Source of the DNA: Silurus meridionalis
Taxonomy: Eukaryota; Chordata; Actinopteri; Siluriformes; Siluridae
Length of the DNA stretch: 64,000 bases
Assembly: GCF_014805685.1 (NCBI RefSeq)
Contig: NC_060885.1
Span: forward strand, 33,801,632-33,865,631
Direction: 5' to 3'
Under the pieces are notes generated by a model that was not told where the DNA came from, ran no database searches, and was given only the letters and a program-made list of their open reading frames with translations. The position numbers were made by a program, and so were the translations under genes. Positions 53,845-64,000 of this stretch are shown here, in pieces (the first letter of the stretch is position 1; each line of letters begins with the position of its first letter).

Positions 53845-53980
53845 GTAAGACTCCATTAAAATTCATAAATATCACATCCTTCAGCACACAGTGGCCTGAG
53901 TGTCCTCTGTTGATTAGTTCAAGTATTCGTGATTAGCGTCGTGGATAATTGTGTCAAATTTTGATGTGTTTGTTTACAGG

Positions 53981-54985
53981 ATGTCGCTGCCAGCTTCCTC
54001 TTTTCTTCTTCTTTGTTTCTTTGTCGACTTCTTCTCCCCTGCTCAGAGTTACCTTCTGACACACTGCGAGCCTGTTAATGAGACCGTTTCTGTCGAGAAA
54101 GATGGCTGCCCGAAATGCCTCGTGTTTCAGACCACGATCTGCAGCGGACACTGTTTCACCAAGGTGAATATATTATGTTTTTTTAATTAGTAGTAATAGG
54201 TTTTTTATTTTACTAGTTATTCCCAAATAACAGTATAGGGATAAAACCACGTATCTGCTTCTATTGAACATCTCATTCCACATTTAGTCCTGATTTTGCT
54301 GTTATAATAATCTCCACTCTTCTGGGAAGATGTTCCACTAGATTCTTGTTCAGATTCATTCATCCACAAGGGTGTTAGTAAAGTCAGCTAGTGATGTAGG
54401 TGAGAAGGTGAGAAGGTGAAGAGTCCTGGGGTGCAGTCAGCGTTCACAATAAATGAGGGTTGGAGCTCTATAGCAGTAGATCTTCCACACACTTCTTACC
54501 CATGGTGGGAATTGTCATGCTGGAACAGGTTTGAATCTCCTAGTTTAAGTATAGGGAAAATTTCATGCTGCATACAAAGACGTCTGATACAATTGTGTTC
54601 CTCCAAGTTTGTGTTAACAGTTTAAGGAAGGACAACATTTGGGTGAAAAAGTCAGATTTTCTTATACTTTTGTTCATAAAATTTATATATACAAAGATAT
54701 ACATCTCTCTGACTGATTTCAGACATGTTTGACACATTTCCACAGGAACCTGTGTACAAGAGCCCGTTCTCCTCCATCTACCAGCACGTGTGCACCTACA
54801 GAGATGTTCGTTATGAGACCGTACGCCTGCCGGATTGTCACCCCGGCGTGGATCCCCACGTCACGTATCCTGTCGCCCTGAGCTGCGAGTGCAGCCTGTG
54901 CACCATGGACACCTCGGACTGCACCATCGAGAGCCTGAAACCCGACTTCTGTATGACACAGAAAGAGTTCATCCTGGATTACTGA
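53981..54985 (+). CDS. lhb: luteinizing hormone beta subunit
   Basis: Pituitary glycoprotein-hormone beta chain that pairs with the common alpha subunit and drives final gamete maturation. Coding exons 53981-54163 and 54746-54985 give 140 residues. A signal peptide of about 23 residues ends PAQS, followed by the mature chain [20 protein letters not shown]. All 12 cystine-knot cysteines are present, with the family motif CSGHC and an N-glycosylation site at Asn33 (NET). The two-coding-exon layout with phase 0 at Lys61 is typical. The seat-belt region [11 protein letters not shown] and the full 12-Cys pattern favour LH-beta over FSH-beta. The protein looks most like catfish LH-beta. Poly(A) candidate AATAAA near 55340. 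Intron 2 is mostly a Tc1-related element. Confidence 0.96.
54262..54680 (-). mobile_element. Tc1-related element in lhb intron 2
   Basis: Reverse-oriented, near full length: CATTCCACATTTAGTCCTGA at the left, GTCATGCTGGAACAGGTTTG in the middle, TTCTTATACTTTTGTTCATA at the right. It occupies about 420 of the 582 bp of the intron. Confidence 0.65.
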
Positions 54986-55360
54986 ACCTCTTCCAGTGTC
55001 CACATCCAAACATCTAACCAACGTTTTCTCCTCGAGTCTGACCTTGTTCTAAAATCTGCTTGCAAAAACCAATTCACAAAACAATTTCAGAATATTTGGG
55101 CCATGAATTTCCTTTTCTCGGATGAACAGGTTCTCATTTCCAGTCGAACACAGCACCTAATATTAACTGCTGTTCAGATCATAATTACTGCACATTTCTA
55201 TTCATCATCCCCTTTTAAATCCACTGACACGCAGCATTTCACATCATTTAATTAAAACACATTACAGCCGTTTTCCTGTCCTGGTTTTGCTGCAGTGATG
55301 GTGTGTTATTGATCAAATAGACGACTGAAATGTCTTTAAATAAAATCCCCAAAGGCGTCT
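54986..55360 (+). other. lhb 3' UTR
   Basis: Noncoding sequence from the stop to the AATAAA near 55340. No other feature. Confidence 0.5.
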
Positions 55361-56302
55361 TAAACATTACAGCTTTATTACACATAGTTCAAAATATTAA
55401 TCTGCTAATGATAAAATACAACAAATGCAAATCTTATTTACTCAAAATGTAAACAAAAATACTCTAGTATATATGCAAAAAGAATATTTGTGTTAATTCA
55501 TTTGTAACATTAATAAACAGGAGTCAAGTAATATTTAATGAATTAAATTAAGTATTTTCACGTTATTGTCTGTTAAACCCCTGTTTTGCTCGTTTCCTAT
55601 CTGGCGTGAGTTTCCTATAAAAGTGTGCGAAACAAAGTGACAGGAACGTCACAGACTTTCATGTGAAATCTGAAGCTGATGAGGAGACATTGCATTTATT
55701 TTGGGTGAATGAAGCCTCTCTATTCTAATGATTGTGTCTACGATGGCCTGATTTATTTTCCCTGATTCTGCTGAGAAATATCCTTGAAAGTTCCTGGAGT
55801 TTTTCTGTACTTGCTGATATTTTTCTTCTTAGATCACTGTTAAATATTAAAATTAAATATTTACTTCTGAATTAATGCTTCTGCTAATCTCTACTTTTGT
55901 TGCTGAGTATGCTGTACACCACATGCAAGTCGCTTATCCTATGGAGGAGGAAAAGTGATGAATAAACAAACAAATAAATAAATAAATGTGGTCAAAAAAA
56001 AGGAAATTTTACTAACATTCTCCACATTTATTTATTTATTTATTTATTTATGCATTCATTCATTTCTACATCTATTTATTTGCTTAATTTTGCCCCGATT
56101 TTTTTCTACATTTATTTATTTATTTGCTTAATTCCTCATTTATTTATGTACGATTTATGTATGTCGCACACCTCTGTAGTGAAAAGAGCAATGACTATTG
56201 ATCAAAGCTTTGCCGCACATAGTCACGTGATTCAGTATCAACCAATCAGGGATAAACAGGAAGTATTACATTTATATAGCCGAGAAGCAGGGATTTGTGA
56301 TC

Positions 56303-56354
<52 letters not shown>

Positions 56355-56554
56355 TGTATAATTATTATAATTATAATTCGTATTATTATTTTATTATCAT
56401 TATCTAAAAATGAACAACTTCTTAAAAAATTTGAAATATGAATAAATGAAATAAATAAAAATAAATCTGATTTAAATCCTAATGAGGATGAATGGATCCC
56501 CCATGCTCTTAATTTTACGTAACTGATGCTGCCTTCATACTGAGTTTAAATCCT
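55361..56554. other. AT-rich intergenic stretch downstream of lhb
   Basis: TTTATTTA-rich tracts at 56025-56150 and (AAT)n at 56305-56353. No gene recognised. Confidence 0.6.
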
Positions 56555-57018
56555 GGGGTCAGTGCAGAGTGATGGAGAGTGTGTTAGAGAAGTGAAGAAA
56601 AGAGTGCAGGCAGGGTGGAGTGTGTGGAGAAGAGTGATAGCAGGAGTGATTTGTGATAGAAGAGTATCTGTGAGAGTGAAAGGGAAAGTTTATAGGACTG
56701 TGGTGAGACCTGAGATGTTGTATGGATTAGAGACAGTGGCATTGAGTAAAAGACAGGAGGTGGAGCTGGAGGTAGCAGAGCTGAAGATGTTGAGGATGGA
56801 CAGGATTAGAAATGAGTTTATTAGTGGGACTGTGCATGTAGGAAGTTTTGGAGAAAAAGTGAGAGATTTAGATGGTTTGGCCATGTGCAGGGGATCATGG
56901 AGTATGAGAATCGGTAGAAGAATACTGATGATGGAGAAAAAGAGGAAGGACAAAAAAGATGTTTAAGGATGTGGTGAAGAAAGACATGCTGGTGGAAGAA
57001 GAAGAAGAAGAAGATGTT
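56555..57018 (+). pseudogene. RTE-type LINE relic, reverse transcriptase C-terminal part
   Basis: Frame 56562-56966 shows the end of a non-LTR reverse transcriptase: a VRPEMLYGLETVALSKRQEV motif, then a basic region with RIRNEFISGTVHVGS, and a degraded histidine-poor tail ending in an AAG-rich run (56998-57013). It is 5'-truncated, typical of LINE insertion, and complements the endonuclease relic at 21007-21515. Confidence 0.8.
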
Positions 57019-60000
57019 GCCTTTAAACACTGTGATGTGAGTGGATTGAGCTTTACAGTGCATGCGGCTTTGAGATTGAATCTACTTGTGACTTCCTGAT
57101 GAAATGTTTGTAAGCGATTATTGGTGGATTTTATGGAGATTGAAAAAGATCTGTTTTTGAACACTTGTTAGAACACAGCTGTATGAAAACTTCATCTATC
57201 ATCCTTCTTCTAAACCTAGTCCATTCGATCTTCACTAAACCAGACACCTGACCTGCTATTACACACTTCAATGGCATTTATACATTATTCAGAGCAACCT
57301 TTAGAAGCTGCCTTGGTTCCACCACCACCATCACTACAGCTAAGTGGTGTAACTGTTCCTAAGACATGTTTGAGTCTCATCACCACTAGATGGCAGAAGA
57401 GTTCAACAAGCTGCAATACTGTCCCTGTTCAACCAAACCTCATCAATCACACGTTCTTACAGCAGAGAAAAGACCAAAGCCTGCAGTTCCTAGCGTGCTG
57501 AATACTACATCTCCTACATCTTCACTACGAGTGTGTGCTGTATACCTTCATAACAGCATGAATACCAATCCTACAGCTCCATCACATCTTTAATGTGCTG
57601 CACTGAACACGTGATCACCATCACTTTTAGCCCTCACTTATTTAGTGTTTAAAAGCAGACAAATTGGAAAAAGGAAACAGAAAAGGAAGCTTTCTTTTAA
57701 ATCGTTCAGAGAATTAAAACTTCTCTGAAATAGTGATCTGCGTAACAATAATAATAAAAAAACAGCGAACGTAATTTTATCATGACCTTATGATTGTATT
57801 AATGTTATGATTGTATTAATGTTGTGATTGTATTAATGTTATGATTGTATTAATGTTAGGCCAGAAGGTTGTGGGTTCGATTTCCAGGGCTGCACAGAGC
57901 TGCTGTTGAGAGTTACGGTGAATGAAGATTTCTGATAAATGTATTGTATAAAGCGAAAACGCAAAGAAATATATGATATTGTATTTAGTGATTGTAAATA
58001 AACCGATCTATTATATTAGAAATGGTGATTATTGATAACATTGATGAGACTCACTTGTTGATTGACACCACTAATAAACTGAATAATACATTTTCTAGCA
58101 TGATATTTTCTCCTCTATGTTTGTGAAATACTTTTCATAGCTATTTGAAGCGATGTGGCATACAGATTCAACCATCTGTGCATCGGCATAAAAGTTATTT
58201 GTATTAAAATGCATCATTTTTAATATACTTGCATCATTAAAAAACAATTTATTTATATATCAATATTAGTAGATTATTAGTATTATTTAGAAAGTAACCA
58301 ATCATTTAAAGCCAATATTTGATATTTGTTGATCAGTTTCTCGTCTCTAAACGGTTTCTCGAGCACGTTCTCTCATCCTGCTGCTAGGTGAATATGCCGT
58401 ATCACAACACGACGGAGACCGAGGCGTTTCCTGAGTGTCACATAGAATACAGATTTACATGGCAGAGGCAGAGCTGCATCCCCCTGCAGACACATCAGGG
58501 AAAGAACATCTGGTTTATCAGAATTTTATAGAAGTCAGAAGGCACTTAAGTAAATTGATGATTTTCTGTCTGTCTGAACCAAAGAAATAAAAGTAAACTA
58601 TTTGCACCATATTGAATTGCAGAGCATCTGATTTTTTTCATTGCATCGAAATTTGAATCGCATCAAATCCTTAGCTGTTTCATATGTATCTTTAATGTAT
58701 CGTATTGTTGGCTTTGCATCGAGATGTGAATCGCATCAGCATCAGTTATGAAGATGCTCAGTGTATATATATATATATATATTCTCTTATTTTGTCTTAT
58801 TGTGGTTGTCTTTATGTTCCAATTGTCAGTTTTATTCTTTTTGTTTCTTTTGCATTTCATTTTGTTGTGGCTGATTTGCACTTTTTTGCATTTGTATGAA
58901 AGATTTTTGCTTCCTGTCCTTTGCATGAAGTAACACAATGTGTAATATGGCTAAAGTACGCATATGTGAGAAGACCAGAACATTCCAAACAAGATAAATG
59001 GAATAATATAAACAGTACGTGTGTAAAGATCGAATCAGCAGGTACTAACATCAATCTGAAACAATGAGGCGTGTGATGGTATCTGGAACTGCAATGCCAA
59101 ACACTTGGGAAAGTTTTTGTCGCTTGGTTGATGAGATGTTTGGCTGAAGGTCACTGGGTAGTACTGCTGGGGGTCGCAGAAGAGGGCAGTGAGTACTGGA
59201 TTTTTGCAGAAGTCGCATACTAATTTTCTGATCAGCTAAATGTTGCTGTTGATAATCGAGAATCTGCTCCTTCCTAAGTCACAAGAACACTTAGAATCAG
59301 GAGATTAGAAGATGGTGATGTGGAAGTCCATGTTCCATCACTTCTTGTACAGCAGGAGCGTTTGAACTGTGCATTCATCTTTATCACCGACACTCGTCAG
59401 TGTGACCCCAATAGCGGGGGGGATTGGGCATAAGATTTCAGGATGCCCCTGATGCTTTGAATCTAATCTCAGCTTTAAGAAAGGTCAAGGTGGCCTGTAT
59501 CTGCATCACTGTAGGAGTTTTTGGTGTCTCTCTCACTTTTTCTTTCAAGGAAAAAAACAAGCAGCCTTAGTGCTGTATGACCTTGTAATGACCTTGCAGC
59601 CTTGTGTGTTCACCCAGACGTATTGTACTAAATGAATTCCGAACCACAACTTTCCCATTGCTCATCACAAATAAACAAAGACGACTCGTGTTTTTTACTC
59701 TGGTTAAAGTCATACGACTAACATGCATTTAAACGCCCCGGATGTAATACACATCCAATCACATGGTACGGATTTTTCCCAAGTTGCTTCCGTCGTATCC
59801 ATAAATCCATGTAGTCGATGTAGTAAACACAAACCTAGATATCTCCTGAAGTCCTATTTTTAGGGTGCATTGTTTGTTTTTGTTTTTTTATGGATGCGCT
59901 GCTTTGATTCTCTTTATTTCAGAGCTTCGAGCCCTCAGAGCGTATGGTGGTATTTTGAGATCCTGTGGAGGATACTCCTGGCACTGAGTGTAAAAGGGAG

Positions 60001-60510
60001 AATAGAGGAATGAATCACTTTGGAGAGGTAATGTAAGAGACCAGGAGCTAATCTTAGACGAGTGGGTGGAACTGGAGGTGAGAAAAAAGTTCTAGAAGTA
60101 AGCAGTTCTTTAAGGAACTCTGAGTGGAGTTCCGCAGAGTTGTGAGTATTTTTATGGCCAACAACATCATGCAGTCGTCACTACACACATCCTGGGCACA
60201 GCGTTCGATAAGGTCAATCAGAGACCGGGATTTGAAGTCACAACCTTTCAGTCACTAGAACAAACATGTTTTGCAACAAAAACGTGATTAGACGTGGTGT
60301 ATTCTAGAAGGTCATGTGTCACTGTAGATCTGTAACCAGTCATTATTGGGCTTCATGAACCTGATGTGAAGGTTGATTTCATCTATAATTTTTATTTATA
60401 TGCATTTTTCTCACATTTAATGTCTGAATTATAGAAATAGATGAGTATAGTTATAGTTTTACATGCCACACTTATTTAATATAAATATCTTGGGCAATAA
60501 TTTTAGTGCA

Positions 60511-60520
<10 letters not shown>
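57019..60520. other. gene-poor intergenic stretch
   Basis: Contains a 19-bp tandem repeat (ATGATTGTATTAATGTT-like units, four copies) at 57787-57858 and a (TA)n run near 58764. Plus-strand frames at 57271-57593 and elsewhere are short and match nothing. No conserved exon or RNA gene was recognised. Confidence 0.55.

Positions 60521-60562
<42 letters not shown>
60521..60562. repeat. (ATA)n microsatellite
   Basis: Perfect trinucleotide run. Confidence 0.9.
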
Positions 60563-60565
<3 letters not shown>

Positions 60566-60682
60566 TTGCAGTAATTTGCAGAAATGTCTCATTGAAGTCT
60601 GACTTTTCTGCCACACGTTTCTTACAGTGTATTTCAATAAGATTGGAAATTCACCGATTGTACAGCAGCTACTGTATACTGT

Positions 60683-60910
60683 TATTCCCAAAAGTTTGCG
60701 GACACCTGCTCATAAGTATCTGTGCTTTTTGAGCATCAAATTCCACATTTAGTCCCGATTTGTTCGGATAATTCCCTCTTTTGGGAAGATGTTCCTCTAG
60801 ATTTTGGAGGAATTTATGAATTTATGGACATTTGTGTTCATCAGCCGCAAGGGTTTGTATAAAGTCAGGCACTGATGTAGGAGGCCTGGGGTGCAGTCAG
60901 CGTTCACGAC
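60683..60910 (-). mobile_element. Tc1-related element, half copy
   Basis: From CCCAAAAGTTTGCGGACACC to GGGGTGCAGTCAGCGTTCAC. It carries the half missing from the copy at 51486-51732; both break at the GTCAGCGTTC word. Confidence 0.6.
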
Positions 60911-61601
60911 TTGATATGCATATTTTATTTTAAAAACTTTCATCTTTACTTTAATTTTATACAACAATTTCCCAATAAAACATTCTAAATCTGAAGCATC
61001 ATCAATTTTATTTTAATAGTTTAGGAAATTACATTCCACAGCTGATGGTTTGTAAATTGGATTTGTAGTGGAACATATTAGATTTTCTGTCATGGGTTTG
61101 GTAGTTCAGAGTCACTGGGAAACACATGTAGCTTTTGATGTGTGGTTTAAAACAATGTGTTTATGAGTACAAAGTTTGGCATCTTTTGCTAAATCCTGGC
61201 ACATGCAGCGCCTCCGTAAATCCTTCCGTATTCCCAGTGGTGCAGGGACTTGGTGTGGTTTTGGCCCTCGTTAGTGAAGCGCTAACAGGAAACTAGCGGT
61301 GTTAAGGCAGTTTGAGGCGATCGCACATATAAAGTGCTTCTGAAGATCGTATGTAGAAACAAACGACAGGATTAATTATAAACCTGTGGAACAGAAAACT
61401 CGGGACCAGTGTCCTACACATTTTAGATACAAAACAAACCACGAGAAATGAATATAAACAGATTTCGATCTAAAACGTTTGTAAAAAATATATTTATTGT
61501 TTGTTTTTTTCCTGTTCTGACACACGTCCCTCAGGGAATTCCTCCCGTTATAGGTGTGTGCGAAATATTCATGGTTTCGAGAGAGAAGGTAAAAGAAGTG
61601 T

Positions 61602-61637
<36 letters not shown>

Positions 61638-61975
61638 TTCAGCACAGTACCATTTGAAAGTAGTTCTTGCTATAATATGGATTTGTACAGTATTTGTAGT
61701 AGCACTAATGGTGATTTTGACTCTGTACTCAGCCTTTTCTCATCACAAGACAACTGATGCTCCACAGCACATTAAAAGGCCGAAATGTCACAAATGAACT
61801 CCTGATAAGACACACCTGTGACCTGAAACCCATACCAGGAATCTGAATTTCATGTCATCAAAATTAAATATAGATACTTTGAACAATCTTAAATATAAAA
61901 CATTTTCTGGGTTCTTCAACAAGCTTTTGTTTACTACATGATTCCATGTGTTCTTTCATAGTTTGGATATTTCAA
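60911..61975. other. intergenic stretch upstream of plpp4
   Basis: A (GT)n run at 61605-61632 is the only clear feature. Frames here are short and unsupported. Confidence 0.5.
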
Positions 61976-61982
61976 TATTAAA

Positions 61983-62129
<147 letters not shown>

Positions 62130-62154
62130 GTTCACCACTGTTCAATCATGTCGC

Positions 62155-62345
62155 TGGTTCACCACTGTTCCTTCCTTGGAGCACTTTTGATAGATACTGA
62201 CCACTGCAGACCAGGAACATCCCACAAGAGCTGCAGTTTTGGAGACGCTCTGACCCAGACGTCTAGACGTCCCAATTTGTCAAACTCGCACAAATCCTTA
62301 CCCTCGCCCATTTTTCCTGCTTCTAACATATCAACTTTGAGAACA
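62155..62345 (-). mobile_element. Tc1-like transposon relic, reverse fragment
   Basis: Reverse complement of the 41090-41519 family: GATACTGACCACTGCAGACC, GAGACGCTCTGACCCAGACG and CTAGACGTCCCAATTTGTCA match. Only about 190 bp survive. Confidence 0.7.
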
Positions 62346-62360
62346 AATGCCTAATATATC

Positions 62361-62363
<3 letters not shown>

Positions 62364-62402
<39 letters not shown>

Positions 62403-62451
62403 TGGACACACCTCCTTTAGCATTCTTTCTATCTTTCTATCTATCTATCTA

Positions 62452-62516
<65 letters not shown>
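62364..62516. repeat. (AT)n microsatellites
   Basis: Two perfect AT runs, 62364-62397 and 62452-62516, the second preceded by CTAT units and followed by a short GT run. Confidence 0.95.
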
Positions 62517-62522
<6 letters not shown>

Positions 62523-62589
62523 TTGTGTGTGTGTGTGTGTGTGGTTTTCCTTTCCTGCTCTTGCATTTTTTTTTCTCTTTGCGTCATCA

Positions 62590-63158
62590 TGCACTCGGCG
62601 GCACGCGCCCGGGCCTATAAAAGGAAAAGTGAGACATAATAATAAAGACTCCTGTTGCTGCTCGAGCCCGAGACAACAAACAGCTAACAAACAAACAAAC
62701 AAAGCATCCTGTGATTCATTTCGTTTTCCGCGTGCCAGTGTGAGGGAGGATCAGGAGCACGAGCTCGAGCGCGCGACAGCGTTTCACTCCAAACTCGAGC
62801 CACTTCAGTGCCATGCTGCACCACCTGGATTTGTCCTTCTGCTTCATTTCATCACTTCATGCCCTGAAATGCAGTTAGTTCAGGAGCAGCGTCACTGGAA
62901 CACATGACGGATTAAAGCCGGAAACCAAACGAGCACCAGAGGATCAACTCTTATGATCATATCATAAACACGCATTCGATTTTCTGCACGCGCTGCATCC
63001 AGACGCGCATCTCCATCACTTCCACTGCGCTGCTCACGGACGAAGCGGAACGCAGACGAGTTTCGGGCAATTTTTGGATCACGTTTGCGTTTGTTGAAAG
63101 GGAAGAGACGAGACAAAAGAAGAACAGAAAGAAAGAGAGGAAGGAAGGAAGAAAAATC
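62590..63158 (+). promoter_or_regulatory. plpp4 promoter and 5' UTR
   Basis: A GC-rich segment (CGGCGGCACGCGCCCGGGC) precedes a TATA-like CTATAAAAGG at 62614-62623. The downstream leader, about 500 nt, is CpG-enriched with several upstream ATGs (for example 62813 and 62905). Confidence 0.55.
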
Positions 63159-63247
63159 ATGAAGATGTCTCCTCCAGACCGAAGGAAAAGCATGCGCGAG
63201 CTGGCGCTGGAGATCGGAATCCGAGTGCTGCTCTTCGGAGTTTTCGT
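63159..63247 (+). CDS. plpp4: phospholipid phosphatase 4, first coding exon only
   Basis: PAP2-family integral-membrane lipid phosphatase that acts on substrates such as diacylglycerol pyrophosphate and phosphatidate without Mg2+. The frame reads MKMSPPDRRKSMRELALEIG then IRVLLFGVFV to a GTGAGT donor at 63248. The part from MRELALEIG closely matches the N-terminus of mammalian PLPP4 (MRELAIEIG), which differs from PLPP5. That Met is at 63192, so the ATG at 63159 adds 11 residues; either may be used. Catalytic motifs lie in later exons beyond the window. Confidence 0.85.
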
Positions 63248-64000
63248 GTGAGTAGTGTGTTACAGTCTCTTAGCAGGTCGTGCAATGTGAAAAAGATGTG
63301 TGTGTGTGTGTATAAAACGAAGAATATTCGACAATTCGCCTGAATTTTGTAATATGGAGAGAGTCGTTTATACAAATAAGCGAGGTAACGAGGTCGGCGC
63401 GAGCGTGTCAATGTGGTGCTGTTGGTGGACAGAGGCAGGAGGACATTCATAAATCACATCCACCAACCAGGAGGGAGGAGAAGAACAGCAACGTATTAGA
63501 CAAATTCTGCATTTTGCTTCTTAAGACCCTCAAACTACCTGCAAAAAATAGGCAGATGCAGAGCTTCACGTAATGTCCCCCATCAAACATCTTTTTATTT
63601 AGAAGGTGGACTCTGTGACCTGCAGCATGCTCGTTGGCTTCTTTTGAGTATTTTAGAAACCGGTGATCTCCTGAAAATTTTACACGCAACAGCATCCAGA
63701 GTCCTTGAAGAACATATAAAAGATCTGTAGGTTGAAACACATGGTTGATGAGAGAGATCTGAGAAGAACAATCATACTGGAGGAGTATAGCCCTTCTCAA
63801 ATAATCACTCTGTAGCTAAACATCAAACCTTCAGGTGGATGGGTTACACCATTAGAAGACCACAACAGGGTTCCACTTCTGTTTTCCAGATCATTAACAG
63901 ACTCGCTGAAATCGTTACAGTTCAAACTGTAAAAAAAAAAATGCCACTCACACTGTTTTTTGTTTTTTGCACCACTCTGTGTAAACTCTAGAGACTGTCC
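63248..64000 (+). other. plpp4 intron 1, beginning
   Basis: No exon was seen. A minus-strand frame of 117 codons at 63447-63800 matches no known protein and lies in sequence that resembles an old interspersed repeat. Confidence 0.5.

Noticed and set aside
56690..57164. Minus-strand ORFs opposite the LINE relic
   Set aside because: The plus strand carries the recognisable reverse-transcriptase end; these are its reverse-strand shadows.
63447..63800. 117-codon minus-strand ORF in plpp4 intron 1
   Set aside because: No recognisable domain; probably old interspersed repeat.

Overview
The window is vertebrate nuclear DNA: split genes with GT-AG introns, long AT-rich introns and abundant microsatellites, minisatellites and DNA-transposon debris. 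The predicted proteins are teleost orthologues. The LH-beta protein looks closest to catfish LH-beta, so an otophysan fish, probably a siluriform (catfish), is my best inference; the species is not shown directly.

Six protein-coding genes can be built exon by exon with consistent splice phases. (1) elovl5 (+, from 2992; stop at 8647), a very-long-chain fatty acid elongase; its first coding exon is not found and probably lies before base 1. (2) fbxo9 (-, 19771 to 12589), complete in 13 coding exons, an SCF ubiquitin-ligase substrate receptor. (3) arfgef3/BIG3 (+, 23862-46948), about 35 coding exons, a large Sec7-related secretory regulator, with one apparent single-base frameshift and one exon junction whose phase does not fit. 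(4) cox20 (-, 52555 to 51182), four exons, a cytochrome c oxidase assembly chaperone. (5) lhb (+, 53981-54985), luteinizing hormone beta. (6) plpp4 (+, first coding exon 63159-63247), a lipid phosphatase that continues beyond the window.

Layout: elovl5 and fbxo9 converge, fbxo9 and arfgef3 diverge, arfgef3 and cox20 converge, cox20 and lhb diverge across about 1.2 kb, and plpp4 follows lhb in the same direction after a gene-poor 7 kb stretch. The genes are functionally unrelated (lipid elongation, ubiquitin ligase, secretory regulation, respiratory-chain assembly, pituitary hormone, lipid phosphatase). There is no operon-like logic.

Repeats shape much of the rest. Three large minisatellites stand out: a 10/20-bp array at 112-700, a 30-bp array filling fbxo9 intron 2, and a 30-bp array starting next to the arfgef3 exon 1 donor. 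A degenerate telomere-like tract (about 840 bp) sits just upstream of arfgef3. Dispersed elements include a palindromic MITE family with GAGGTCGACCGAT-like ends, Tc1-like relics and their short derivatives, a mariner-like element, tRNA-derived SINEs, and two relics of an RTE-type LINE. No new multigene system is evident. The points most worth checking are the arfgef3 lesions, a MITE abutting an arfgef3 splice acceptor, the minisatellites, the telomere-like tract, promoter-motif tandem arrays in introns, and an unidentified 164-codon ORF near the left end.
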